Origin: Edaphobacter dinghuensis
GTDB taxonomy: Bacteria; Acidobacteriota; Terriglobia; Terriglobales; Acidobacteriaceae
Assembly: GCF_014640335.1 (NCBI RefSeq)
Contig: NZ_BMGT01000004.1
Span: 390,839-454,838, forward strand
Direction of reading: 5' to 3'
DNA: 64,000 nt
Below the pieces are notes generated by a model. It saw nothing but the letters and a program-made list of their open reading frames with translations. It did no database searches and was not told where the DNA came from. Positions within the stretch are counted from its first letter, which is position 1; each line of letters opens with the position of its first letter. Positions 7,578 to 16,102 of the stretch are shown piece by piece. The translations under genes and the position numbers were made by a program.

Positions 7578-9650
7578 TTGTCAACGACAGCTCCCATCTC
7601 GACCACGCCAGCCCTGCTGGAGAATCTGCCGAATCTGCACAGTTTCTTCTCCCCGGGAGGCACCCTGGCCCGCTCGTCGCTCGCCTTTGAGCACCGCAGG
7701 GGCCAGTACGAGATGGCGTGCGCCATTGAGAAGGCGTTCAAGGAGAAGCGGCATCTGATCGTCGAGGCAGGCACGGGAACGGGAAAGACGCTGGCATATC
7801 TGCTGCCTGCATTGCGACTTGCGCGGGAGCGGCAGCAACGGGTCATTATTTCGACCGGAACAAAAAATCTTCAGGAGCAGCTTTTTTTCAAGGATGTTCC
7901 TTTCCTTGAATCGCTGCTCGGCCCGCTGAAGGTCTGCTACATGAAGGGCCGCAGTAACTATCTCTGCCGCCACAAGCTTTATGCGCTGCGCGATAGTCCG
8001 CTGCTCAACGGTCTGGAAGAGATAAGTCAGTTTCACATTCTGGCGCAGTGGGAGAAGACGACCGAGACGGGAGACCGGGCGGAGATCGATGCGCTGCCTG
8101 AATCTTCTGCACTGTGGAGCAAGCTTGATGCTCGCACCGAGGCCTGCCTGGGACAAACCTGCCCCGACTGGGAGCGCTGCTTTGTCACCAACATGAGACG
8201 CAAAGCGCTTGAGTCGGACATCGTCATCGTCAATCACCATCTCTTTTTTGCCGATCTCAGCATCAAGCAGCAGGCCGCCAATGCTCCCGACGCAGGCATT
8301 TTGCCTGAGGCTGGAGCGGTGATCTTCGATGAGGCGCATGAGTTGGAAGAGGTTGCCTCGAACTACTTCGGCATCGGCCTGAGCACGCAACGCTTCGACG
8401 AGCTGACGCGCGACATCGAGACGATGCTCAAGAGCAAGGAGGCTTTTTCGTCTTCCATCGTCAACGCCAGCTCGAACGTCAAGGAGCGCGCTCATCGTTT
8501 CTTCGCTGCGCTGCCCAGTGAGGATGCGTTTGGTGCTCCGGCGATTGGGCGGATGCCGTTTGAAGACCGCGAAGCTTTTCTTGAGGAGAGTGGTGATACC
8601 TATACGGCCACGCTCAACGCGCTGAATCGGCTCGAAGGCGAGCTGGAGTGCGTTAAGAATGTCGAAGAGATTCCCGGCCTGCGCAAGCGAACCGCGGACA
8701 TTCGTGCGCATCTGGCGTTTCTGCTTGAATCCTCCGATCGCAATACCGTCTTCTGGATCGAGCGCCGCGCAGGCGGAGGCGTGCGCAATCTTGCCCGTGG
8801 CGGTGCTATGCCTGCGGCGGTTCACACTCATCTGCAGGCCACGCCTATTGACGTCTCAGAGTTGCTTACTACGTCGCTCTTCGATAACTATTCGAGCGTT
8901 GTGTTGACTTCGGCTACGCTCACGGTTTCAGGAGGATTCGACCATATTCGCAAGCGGCTTGGACTAGTCAGCGCTCGTGAATTGATCGTCCCCTCGCACT
9001 TCAATTACGAGAAGCAGGCGCTGCTCTATCTGCCGCCGAACATGCCCGATCCGCGTGAGCCTGATTTTCCTGATAAGGCAACAGAGCGCATCCGACGCGT
9101 GCTTGAGATCAGCAAGGGGCGTGCCTTCTGCCTGTTTACGAGCTACAAGCAGATGCGCGAGACGCACGACCGCCTGCTGGCTGAGCTGCCTTATAAGCTA
9201 CTGCTGCACGGCACGGCTCCGCGGCATGTGTTGCTGCAGCAGTTTCGTGACACGCCGAATGCTGTGCTCTTCGGCACATCGAGCTTTTGGCAGGGAGTGG
9301 ACGTGCAGGGCGAGCAGCTAAGTTGCGTCATCATCGATCGGCTGCCTTTCGCAGTGCCCAGCGATCCTGTCGTCAAGGCGCGGATGGAGGCCATCGAAGC
9401 GCTTGGCGGCAAGCCTTTCTTCGACTATCAGATTCCTAACGCTGTTATTACGTTGAAGCAGGGGTTTGGCCGTCTCATTCGGTCGCTTGATGATCGTGGC
9501 GTACTGATGCTGCTCGATCCGCGCATCCAGCGTCAGCGGTATGGGCGCATCTTTCTTGAGAGCTTGCCGTCTTATCGGCTTACGCAGGAGATCACTGATG
9601 TTGAACAGTTCTTCGCGGGTTCGGGTGAGAAGACAAGTTCTCTCAAATAG
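7578..9650 (+). CDS. DinG/YoaA-type ATP-dependent DNA helicase (XPD-like, Fe-S)
   Basis: 690 aa superfamily 2 helicase. Walker A is EAGTGTGKTLAYL (about residues 63-75) and the DEAH box is FDEAHELEE near 250. Between them lie the cysteines expected for the 4Fe-4S cluster: Cys in NYLCRHK and the C.GQTCPDWERC group near 190-200. The C-terminal helicase motifs include SATLT, FGTSSFWQGVD and QGFGRLIRS. Such helicases resolve R-loops and other DNA structures. The start is a TTG at 7578 (STTAPIST), with no good Shine-Dalgarno; no better in-frame start precedes FEHRRGQ. It is divergent from der and convergent with the MFS gene, 12 bases apart. Confidence 0.9.
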   Translation: MSTTAPISTTPALLENLPNLHSFFSPGGTLARSSLAFEHRRGQYEMACAIEKAFKEKRHLIVEAGTGTGKTLAYLLPALRLARERQQRVIISTGTKNLQEQLFFKDVPFLESLLGPLKVCYMKGRSNYLCRHKLYALRDSPLLNGLEEISQFHILAQWEKTTETGDRAEIDALPESSALWSKLDARTEACLGQTCPDWERCFVTNMRRKALESDIVIVNHHLFFADLSIKQQAANAPDAGILPEAGAVIFDEAHELEEVASNYFGIGLSTQRFDELTRDIETMLKSKEAFSSSIVNASSNVKERAHRFFAALPSEDAFGAPAIGRMPFEDREAFLEESGDTYTATLNALNRLEGELECVKNVEEIPGLRKRTADIRAHLAFLLESSDRNTVFWIERRAGGGVRNLARGGAMPAAVHTHLQATPIDVSELLTTSLFDNYSSVVLTSATLTVSGGFDHIRKRLGLVSARELIVPSHFNYEKQALLYLPPNMPDPREPDFPDKATERIRRVLEISKGRAFCLFTSYKQMRETHDRLLAELPYKLLLHGTAPRHVLLQQFRDTPNAVLFGTSSFWQGVDVQGEQLSCVIIDRLPFAVPSDPVVKARMEAIEALGGKPFFDYQIPNAVITLKQGFGRLIRSLDDRGVLMLLDPRIQRQRYGRIFLESLPSYRLTQEITDVEQFFAGSGEKTSSLK

Positions 9651-9662
9651 ACAACGGAAATT

Positions 9663-11096
9663 TTAGGCGGGGTTGACTTCTACTTCCAATGACTGTGGGC
9701 GATGGCCGCTGGTGGTGGCGCCTGCATCGTGCGGCAGGCCGATGCTGTTGAACACGGGGCCGAGAGCGAGAACGGCCATGAAGAGAATGGCGTAGTGAAA
9801 GTCACGGAGCTGCGGCGTCGCAGCGGAGTGGCCGTGTGCATGAGCAACCAGACGCAGCGTGATGGCTCCAACTGCGACGCCCATGCCCATGCCGAGCTGC
9901 ATGACGGCGCTGAGAAATCCGTTGGCACGGCTCATCCGGTTGGACGGAATCTCGGAGTACGCGAGCGTCGTCATGCAGGTGAACTCCATGGACCGGCAAG
10001 CGCCGTGGAAGAAGAGGATGGAGACGATCAAGATCGGTGGCGTTGACGGACTCAGTGTCGCGCACAGGGCCATGGATGCTGCGGTAATCACACCATTGAC
10101 GATGAGGATGTTACGAAATCCGAAGCGGCGAAGTCCCTGGATGACGAAGGCCTTCATACTGAGGTCTCCGCCGAAGAGCGCAAGGAGATAGACACCGGAG
10201 CGAAAGGCGTTCAGGCCGAACGAGATCTGAAACATCAGCGGCAGCAGGAACGGCAGCACGGAGACGGCGATGCGGAAGGCGCTTGCACCGTAGACCGAGA
10301 GCGAGTACGTCTTCATCTTTATCGATTCGAGATCGATCAGCGATGTCGCCGGGTTGCGGCGGGCGGCCACGATGGCGAATGCGCCGCTCAGCACGCTGAG
10401 CGCAAGGATGCCACCGGGAATCTCCCAGCGCACATCTCCGACGCCGAGCTTTTCCATTGCATAGACCGCTCCGGTAGAGGCCAGACCGGCCAGCAGGAAG
10501 GTGAGCCAATCGAAGGGGTGCCTCTCGTCGGTGCGAACATTTTCGACCCAGAGCATCGTCAGGATGAGAGCCAGGATGCCGAGGGGAAGGTTGAGAAAAA
10601 AGATCCAGTGCCAGCTCATGTAGGTCGTGATGAAACCGCCCAGAGGAGGCCCGATGACGAGCGCGGTCAAGCCTGGCCAACTGATGTACGCAATAGCCTG
10701 GGCGAGCTGGTCTTTCGGCGTGCTTCGCAGCACGACAAGGCGACCCACCGGCACCATCATCGCTCCGCCGATGCCTTGCAGGATGCGCATCAGCGTGAAC
10801 TGAGTAAGCGTGTGCGATACGCCGCAGAGGAGGGAAGCCAGCGTAAAGACACCAATTGCTGAGGCAAAGACAGTTCGAGAGCCGACTCGGTCGGCCACCC
10901 ATCCGCTAATGGGGATGAAGACGGCCAGCGTCAATAGATACGCCGTCATTCCGATGTTCAGGCTGACTGCGCTGACGTGAAAGCTGTGCGACATCTGCGG
11001 CAGCGCCGTGGCGATAATCGTGCCGTCCAGATTCTCCATGAAAAAAGCACCCGCGATGAGCGTGGTGACGTACAGCGGCGAGCGGACTTTCTTCAT
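9663..11096 (-). CDS. MFS multidrug exporter, DHA2 (14-TM) family
   Basis: 477 aa, hydrophobic throughout, fitting 14 transmembrane helices. The first helix carries NLDGTIIATALPQMS, a signature of the EmrB/QacA drug:H+ antiporter branch. The loop 2-3 motif reads GWVADRVGSRTVFA, and the motif-C region shows GPPLGGFI. It sits alone with no EmrA-type adaptor or regulator next to it. Substrate cannot be told from sequence. Confidence 0.88.
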   Translation of the reverse strand: MKKVRSPLYVTTLIAGAFFMENLDGTIIATALPQMSHSFHVSAVSLNIGMTAYLLTLAVFIPISGWVADRVGSRTVFASAIGVFTLASLLCGVSHTLTQFTLMRILQGIGGAMMVPVGRLVVLRSTPKDQLAQAIAYISWPGLTALVIGPPLGGFITTYMSWHWIFFLNLPLGILALILTMLWVENVRTDERHPFDWLTFLLAGLASTGAVYAMEKLGVGDVRWEIPGGILALSVLSGAFAIVAARRNPATSLIDLESIKMKTYSLSVYGASAFRIAVSVLPFLLPLMFQISFGLNAFRSGVYLLALFGGDLSMKAFVIQGLRRFGFRNILIVNGVITAASMALCATLSPSTPPILIVSILFFHGACRSMEFTCMTTLAYSEIPSNRMSRANGFLSAVMQLGMGMGVAVGAITLRLVAHAHGHSAATPQLRDFHYAILFMAVLALGPVFNSIGLPHDAGATTSGHRPQSLEVEVNPA

Positions 11097-11150
11097 TTCT
11101 TTAGTTTACGAAAAGAAAGGTCCCGGTCGCCGTAAAATAGAGTCATCCAT

Positions 11151-11399
11151 ATGGGACGCAACCTTTACATCCTTGCCGGAACGTTGCTGATCTTCGCGAT
11201 GGTCTCTTTCGGTGTCTCTTATACCAACATTGCGCAGCAGCCTGGCTCTCCGGGCGATACGTCTCTTTGGCGAACGATGGGCCTCGCGCTCTTCTTTATC
11301 AGCATGGTGGTTTCGCTTGCCGCTGTCCTCTCGTCGCTCTTCGAGCAGGCTGAGCGCCATACCGAGGAGCAGCGTCGTCAGGAGCGCAAAAAGCGTTAG
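11151..11399 (+). CDS. small membrane protein, unknown function
   Basis: 82 aa with two clear hydrophobic helices (about residues 5-25 and 42-65) and a highly charged C-terminal tail rich in Glu, Gln and Arg (QAERHTEEQRRQERKKR). It has an ATG start and lies divergent from the MFS gene with 54 bases between them. A 120-base gap separates it from queD, so it is probably not part of the queuosine operon. I do not recognise the family. Confidence 0.65.
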   Translation: MGRNLYILAGTLLIFAMVSFGVSYTNIAQQPGSPGDTSLWRTMGLALFFISMVVSLAAVLSSLFEQAERHTEEQRRQERKKR

Positions 11400-11519
11400 G
11401 CCACTCGAAGACGGTACAATGAAGGTAAACAGGCTTTCGAGGACGTAAGCCACGCTGAAAGCCGCGCCGCCCCAGCTCCAAATCCAGCCTGATGCGGCGG
11501 TTGAAGGGATCGTAGAAAC

Positions 11520-11897
11520 ATGTTTGAAGTCACCGTAGAAGCCGGTTTTTCCTCCGGCCACTACCTCCGCAACTATCGCGGCAAGTGCGAGAACCCGCAC
11601 GGCCACAACTATAAGGTCTTCGTTACGTTGATCGGCGCCGATCTTGACGAAGCCGGTCTTCTGCTCGACTTCAAGCTGCTCAAACAGGTCATGCGTCCCG
11701 TCGTCGATTATCTCGATCACCAGATGATCAACGACCTTGAGCCCTTCACGACGGTCAATCCGTCGGCGGAAAATCTTGCACGCTACTTTTATCAGGAGAC
11801 GGCAAAGCAGCTTCATGAGATGACTGAGGGCCGCGTCCGCATCAAGGACTGCACTCTCTACGAGACCGATACCAGCTTTGCCCGCTACTACGAGTAA
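11520..11897 (+). CDS. queD: 6-carboxy-5,6,7,8-tetrahydropterin synthase QueD
   Basis: 125 aa, the usual size. QueD converts dihydroneopterin triphosphate to 6-carboxytetrahydropterin in queuosine (preQ0) synthesis. Zinc ligands are visible as His14 (FSSGHYL), His27 and His29 (NPHGHNY), with the catalytic Cys23 in KCENPHGH. Later conserved pieces are LDHQMIND and PSAENLARYFY. It is followed 11 bases later by queE, the next enzyme of the pathway. Confidence 0.94.
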   Translation: MFEVTVEAGFSSGHYLRNYRGKCENPHGHNYKVFVTLIGADLDEAGLLLDFKLLKQVMRPVVDYLDHQMINDLEPFTTVNPSAENLARYFYQETAKQLHEMTEGRVRIKDCTLYETDTSFARYYE

Positions 11898-11908
11898 GCC
11901 TTCTCGAA

Positions 11909-12592
11909 ATGTACTTAATCGAACTCTACAAATCCGTTCAGGGCGAATCTTCTTTCACAGGACTTCCCTGCATCTTCGTCCGTTTTGCGGGCTGCAATTT
12001 GCGCTGTGCCTGGTGCGACTCGGAGTACACCTTCACTGGGGGCAAGCCTTTTAGCGAGGATGAGGTCGTCGCCCAGATCGAAGCGCTTGCACCGTGCAAG
12101 CTGGTCGAGTTCACCGGTGGCGAGCCGATGCTGCAGGCGAAGGAGCTTCTGCCGCTGATGCAGCGACTGCTCGCGCAGGATTACACGCTGATGATGGAGA
12201 CCTCAGGCGAGCGTCCACTGGCCGAGGTTCCGAAAGCGGTTCACAAGATCGTCGACGTGAAATGTCCGGGAGCAGGCGCGGCGGCTAATAGCTTTCGTCT
12301 TGAAAATCTCGATGCGCTCACTAAAGACGACGAGGTAAAGTTCGTCATCAGCAATCGCGAAGACTATGAGTTTGCCCGCGACTTTATTTGTCAGCACGAT
12401 CTGAACAACAAGGCTGGAGGCATATTGCTCAGCCCGGCTTTCCAGCAGACGCCCAGCCCGCAGCGCACGGCGGACAATATGGCGCTCGATCCGCGCAAGC
12501 TGGTTGAATGGATGCTTGCTGATGGCCTCGATGCACGGCTTTCGCTGCAGATCCACAAGTTCATCTGGGAGCCGATGAAGAAGGGCGTCTAG
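11909..12592 (+). CDS. queE: 7-carboxy-7-deazaguanine synthase QueE (radical SAM)
   Basis: 227 aa. The radical-SAM cluster motif is Cys29, Cys33, Cys36 in GCNLRCAWCDSEYTF (C-x3-C-x2-C). EFTGGEPML and the METSGERPL stretch follow as SAM- and substrate-binding parts. The N-terminal YKSVQGESSFTGLP is the typical QueE opening. It takes the QueD product to 7-carboxy-7-deazaguanine. The reading frame lies directly behind queD, so the two are probably cotranscribed. The gene ends 12 bases from the convergent DUF1440-like gene. Confidence 0.94.
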   Translation: MYLIELYKSVQGESSFTGLPCIFVRFAGCNLRCAWCDSEYTFTGGKPFSEDEVVAQIEALAPCKLVEFTGGEPMLQAKELLPLMQRLLAQDYTLMMETSGERPLAEVPKAVHKIVDVKCPGAGAAANSFRLENLDALTKDDEVKFVISNREDYEFARDFICQHDLNNKAGGILLSPAFQQTPSPQRTADNMALDPRKLVEWMLADGLDARLSLQIHKFIWEPMKKGV

Positions 12593-12604
12593 CTTCTCTA
12601 AAAG

Positions 12605-13117
12605 CTATCGCAGAACCTTTCTCACCACTCGTCGCACTGTCTCCGTCACCACGCCAAATATCGCATGCGAGGCCATCTCGCTGGTGCGCTCGCGTGTCGT
12701 CTGTTGCTCCGGGGGAGCGGACAATCCCATAGCAGGTAGCGCTCCTTCGTGAGTCAATGAAGCGAGTGCCATGCCGAAGCCTGCGCCGTCTTTCGCTGTA
12801 GCGGCAGGGTAGAATTCTGCGAGCGCGCCATAGGCTGCTCCGGTCAGTGCGCCGAATCCCCAATGAATCGTCTCCGCGGCTACGGCTTTTTGATCTGCTG
12901 TCAGCTCATGTCCTGCCAGCTTTTCCGCGAGCACCGACGGAGGCTCGGGCTCTCCATGCGTGCGCGGGGGATAGACCCTCTCCGCAATACTTTTGGCCGC
13001 TGTAGCTACCAACCCACCGATGAGACCGGCAACCATGCCCTTGAGCAGCGACTTGGCAGGCCCAGTCTTTCGTTCTTCTTGTGTCTCACTCACTCGCTCA
13101 CCTCGATATCCTCTCAT
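12605..13117 (-). CDS. DUF1440/YagU-like membrane protein
   Basis: 170 aa. A Gly/Ala-rich hydrophobic segment (GMVAGLIGGLVATAAKS, about residues 27-44) and a second around TIHWGFGALTGAAYGALAE are like those of the YagU (DUF1440) family, as are the later HEGALPAMGL and H-x-x-F-G-V-V pieces. Start is uncertain: the ATG at 13117 has GGAA only three bases away, whereas a GTG eight codons later (13093, SETQEERK) has GAGGTGA upstream and may be the true one. Role unknown; family members are linked to acid response in enterics, not shown here. Confidence 0.7.
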   Translation of the reverse strand: MRGYRGERVSETQEERKTGPAKSLLKGMVAGLIGGLVATAAKSIAERVYPPRTHGEPEPPSVLAEKLAGHELTADQKAVAAETIHWGFGALTGAAYGALAEFYPAATAKDGAGFGMALASLTHEGALPAMGLSAPPEQQTTRERTSEMASHAIFGVVTETVRRVVRKVLR

Positions 13118-13288
13118 TTCCTATCGTCTAGCGGTTGGATGCATTCCATCTCTCTCAGGCTGTGTCGGTGGACATACACGGTCTCATGCAAGTGCATGTG
13201 TAGTATGCAGATCGCCACTGTTTGTATTGAGAGTGAAGAAGAGCCTTCGTGTACTTGTCACTGAGGCGATTATGGAGAAGCCGGAGAC

Positions 13289-13855
13289 TTAGCTCTTTCC
13301 CGAATCGCTCCAGTCGTATACCACAATGCCGAGATTGTTCAGTGTATTGACGACCGTCTCCATGTTGCGCCGTACCTGGGGCCGCGCATTGACCGGCACC
13401 TCGTGCGCCTCTTCGACTGCGATCACCCGGCCATAGGGCCACGATGTCTGCGGAATGGCATTGAGTGCGGCGGAGAGCTCATTCAGGCGCACATTCAAAT
13501 CGCGACGCCGCGCGCCCATGGGACGCAGCAGGCCGCCTTTCCCAAGATCGCTGGTGTTGGCATCGGCGAGCATCACATGCACCGTCACCATGCTGCCCTG
13601 AACGGTCAGATAAGGGTTCTGCCAGAGGTTAAGGCTCTTGACGGCCATGTACTGTGCCTTCGATGGCAGCGGTATGGACTGCATCTCCTGCTTGGCCTGG
13701 GTAGCCTCCTCCTGTTGCTCGGCGGCGATCGCGCGCATCTCAGCCTGGCTTGGCGTGGAGGTATGGGTGCAGCCGGTGAGTATCACTGGAAGGAGAAGGG
13801 CTGGGAGCAGAGCAAGGTGGAGGATGGGTCGTGGGCTACGCACGAATACGAGCAT
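13289..13855 (-). CDS. putative lipoprotein, unknown function
   Basis: 188 aa from ATG 13855. The N-terminus has two Arg, a hydrophobic core and VILTGC, a lipobox making Cys29 the lipidated residue. The next 30 residues are charged and helical (AEMRAIAAEQQEEATQAKQEMQ). The C-terminal part contains RRDLNVRLNELSAALNAIP and ends in a segment about 60 residues long without known motifs. The frame is open further back to a TTG at 13894, but the signal begins at 13855; AAGGAG lies 12 bases before it. Likely anchored in the inner or outer membrane; no family recognised. Confidence 0.7.
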   Translation of the reverse strand: MLVFVRSPRPILHLALLPALLLPVILTGCTHTSTPSQAEMRAIAAEQQEEATQAKQEMQSIPLPSKAQYMAVKSLNLWQNPYLTVQGSMVTVHVMLADANTSDLGKGGLLRPMGARRRDLNVRLNELSAALNAIPQTSWPYGRVIAVEEAHEVPVNARPQVRRNMETVVNTLNNLGIVVYDWSDSGKS

Positions 13856-13909
13856 ATCAAGCGGGTACTCCTTCAGAAAAGTGCCAAAACGCAAAGTTTC
13901 CCCCTGTTT

Positions 13910-14692
13910 TTACCGTCCTGCCCATTTTGGAGACCGCTTCTCCAGAAACGCGGCTGTTCCTTCGGACTTATCGGCTGTTCCGCAGAGCCGCCCGAATATT
14001 GCCGCCTCCACCTTCATGGCGTCGTCGATCCCCAGCCCGTTCCCTCGCTCGACGGCCTCCAGGCATCCGGCCACGGCCAGCGGAGCCATTGCCGCGATTG
14101 CGCCGGCCAGCTCCTTTGCTCGATCCATTAATTGTTCGGGTGGCAAGACCTCGTCTACCAGTCCGATCCGGAGTGCCTCGGCCGCTCCAATCATCTCTCC
14201 TGTCAGCATCAGGCGAAGGGCCGACGACCGCCCGACAAGCCGCGGCAGGCGTTGAGTGCCACCGTATCCCGGCACCAGGCCGAGCTTTACCTCCGGCTGT
14301 CCCAGACGGGCTGTTTCGCTGGCGAGACGGATGGTGCAGGCCATCGCCAACTCGCATCCGCCACCAAGTGCGAAGCCGTTGATGCAGGCGATCACCGGCT
14401 TGCCGCAGGTCTCGATCAGCCGAAATACGCCTTGCCCTCGGCGCGCCTTGGCTTCGCCGGATATTGCATCGGTTGCTGCAAGCTCATTGATGTCGGCACC
14501 TGCTGCGAATGCCTTTTCCCCGGCACCGGTCAATAGGATCACGCGAACGGAAGAATCGCTGGCGAGGGCCGTAAAGACTGCTTCCAACTCGTCGAAGACC
14601 TTGGTGTTCAATGCATTCAGAACCTTGGGCCGGTTCAGGGTTACAGTCGCGATCTGCTCGTGGACCTCGCACAGCAGCGTCTCGTAGTTCAC
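13910..14692 (-). CDS. enoyl-CoA hydratase/isomerase (crotonase) family protein
   Basis: 260 aa from GTG 14692, chosen because AAGGAG sits seven bases upstream and the family opening (YETLLCEVHEQIATVTLNRPKVLNALN) follows. The CoA-binding loop AFAAGADINEL, the oxyanion segment INGFALGGGCELAMACTIRLAS, and QPEVKLGLVPGYGGTQRLPRL with both catalytic-region glutamates are present, as in short-chain enoyl-CoA hydratases. Exact substrate is unknown. It is divergent from the ribH fusion gene across 44 bases. Confidence 0.92.
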   Translation of the reverse strand: MNYETLLCEVHEQIATVTLNRPKVLNALNTKVFDELEAVFTALASDSSVRVILLTGAGEKAFAAGADINELAATDAISGEAKARRGQGVFRLIETCGKPVIACINGFALGGGCELAMACTIRLASETARLGQPEVKLGLVPGYGGTQRLPRLVGRSSALRLMLTGEMIGAAEALRIGLVDEVLPPEQLMDRAKELAGAIAAMAPLAVAGCLEAVERGNGLGIDDAMKVEAAIFGRLCGTADKSEGTAAFLEKRSPKWAGR

Positions 14693-14736
14693 GGAGCTCT
14701 CCTTCGGGTTGCATCTCAGACGATACAATCGAACTT

Positions 14737-15621
14737 ATGATTAAGGGAATTACGGTTGTCAGCGCCGTTTCTTCGGCAGATACGTTCGAGCGGCTTAACA
14801 GCCTGCTTGCCGCGCTGGGTTTTGAGCCGGGTAAAAGCTGGCAGGACAAGGACGGCAAGGGACACGGTTCCGAGCATCTCGCGCCTCTGGGGAACCTTGA
14901 GTTTGTCACTGGCAGATCGCCTTCGGTCCCGCCGCTGCTGATTGAGGTCACGCAGCTCGATCAGGTTCATGCCGCGGTAGAGAGGTGGATGTTGGCCTAC
15001 TATCGCACCGAAGAGATTGAGCAGTTGCTCTCGGCGCCGGAGCTTACGAAGTGGAACAGCCGTCTGTTTACGGTCAGGATTGCGACCGGGGAAGCAGAGG
15101 CGCTGACGCTGGGCTTTTGGCAGTCAGAGAATCCGCTGCACAATAAGCCGCTTGCCATCGAAGGCGATCTGTCTGCCGCTGGAATGCGGTTTGCCATCGT
15201 GACTGCGCGCTGGAATGCGGTCATTACCGACCGGTTGTTGCAGGGATCGCTGGATGGGCTGTATCGAAGCGGTGCGGCTAAGGCCGATGTGGAGATCGTT
15301 CGTGTGCCGGGTGCGTGGGAGATTCCGTCGGCTGCGCGCACGCTGGCTGAGTCGAAGCGGTTCGATGCAATCATTACGCTGGGCTGCCTGTTGCGTGGCG
15401 AGACCGCACACTATGAGGCCATTTATACCGAGGTGGCGCGGGGCATCGGCCAGTCGCAGCAGGAGACGGGTGTTCCTCATGCCTTTGGTGTGCTGACCTG
15501 CGAGACGCTGGAGCAGGCGCTCGACCGGGCAGGCGTGAAGGCTGGAAATAAAGGGTTTGAGGCTGCGATTGCAGCGATTGAGATGGTGTCGATCCAGAAG
15601 AAGCTGGCGGTGAAGCGCTAA
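14737..15621 (+). CDS. ribH: 6,7-dimethyl-8-ribityllumazine synthase with N-terminal VOC-like domain
   Basis: 294 aa, almost twice the usual RibH length of about 155. Residues from about 140 on are lumazine synthase: RFAIVTARWN, the VPGAWEIPSAA segment, GCLLRGETAHYEAI with the catalytic His, then GVLTCETLEQALDRAG. It makes the riboflavin precursor lumazine. The first 130 residues read as a glyoxalase/VOC-like domain: ITVVSAVSSADTFERLNSLLAALGF, a loop HGSEHLAPLGNLEF, and a second beta unit LFTVRIATGEAEALTLGFW. The start ATG 14737 is well inside the divergent gap, and the frame is uninterrupted, so the fusion is genuine in this sequence. The stop overlaps the nusB start by one base. Confidence 0.88.
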   Translation: MIKGITVVSAVSSADTFERLNSLLAALGFEPGKSWQDKDGKGHGSEHLAPLGNLEFVTGRSPSVPPLLIEVTQLDQVHAAVERWMLAYYRTEEIEQLLSAPELTKWNSRLFTVRIATGEAEALTLGFWQSENPLHNKPLAIEGDLSAAGMRFAIVTARWNAVITDRLLQGSLDGLYRSGAAKADVEIVRVPGAWEIPSAARTLAESKRFDAIITLGCLLRGETAHYEAIYTEVARGIGQSQQETGVPHAFGVLTCETLEQALDRAGVKAGNKGFEAAIAAIEMVSIQKKLAVKR

Positions 15622-16043
15622 TGGGAACTCGCCGTAAATCGCGTGAATTGACGATGCAGATGCTGTTTCAGGGCGATCTAGGCAAACAGAGCCCCGAGGA
15701 GGTGCGTAAGCTCTTCTGGCCCTCGCGGGACGATGTGGACGCGGAGACCCGTGGTTTTGCCGAAGATCTGTACCGCATCGCAACTTCGCGGCAGACTGAG
15801 ATCGATGCCTTGATTGAAGCCCACGCGCAGAACTGGCGGATCGAGCGCATGCCGGTGGTGGATCGCAGCCTGCTTCGCACGGCTGTGGCTGAGATGCTGG
15901 GATTTCCTAATACACCGGCGGCGATCGTCATTAACGAGTCGCTGGAGGTAGGGCGGCGCTATGCTGCACCGGAGTCGATCCACTTTCTCAATGGCGTGCT
16001 CGATGCGATTGCACGCGACTTGATGAAGAAGCGACTGGCTTAG
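15621..16043 (+). CDS. nusB: transcription antitermination factor NusB
   Basis: 140 aa, normal length. RRKSRELTMQMLFQGDLG at the N-terminus, IDALIEAHAQNWRIERMPVVDRSLLRTAVAEML in the middle and AIVINESLEVGRRYAAPESIHFLNGVLDAI at the end are the conserved NusB segments for binding boxA RNA with S10. It starts on the last base of the ribH stop codon (TAATG), a coupling widely seen between ribH and nusB. A strong terminator follows 21 bases after its stop. Confidence 0.95.
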   Translation: MGTRRKSRELTMQMLFQGDLGKQSPEEVRKLFWPSRDDVDAETRGFAEDLYRIATSRQTEIDALIEAHAQNWRIERMPVVDRSLLRTAVAEMLGFPNTPAAIVINESLEVGRRYAAPESIHFLNGVLDAIARDLMKKRLA

Positions 16044-16063
16044 GTCTTATCCTTTCGGTAGGG

Positions 16064-16102
16064 AAAAGAGAGGCACCAGCTTAGGGTGCCTCTCTTTTTT
16101 TT
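16064..16102 (+). terminator. rho-independent terminator after nusB
   Basis: A stem of about 13 bp, GAGAGGCACC paired with GGTGCCTCTC and flanked by A and T runs, with a 7-base loop, is followed by eight T residues at 16095-16102. It also overlaps the end of the convergent S53 peptidase gene. Confidence 0.9.

Noticed and set aside
7581..8831. 416-aa open frame opposite the helicase gene
   Set aside because: No recognisable motif, Arg/Leu-rich antisense composition; the plus strand encodes a full DinG-type helicase.
11400..11519. Possible preQ1 riboswitch before queD
   Set aside because: The gap holds small inverted repeats (CTTTC/GAAAG and GCCGC/GCGGC) but no recognisable preQ1 aptamer core.
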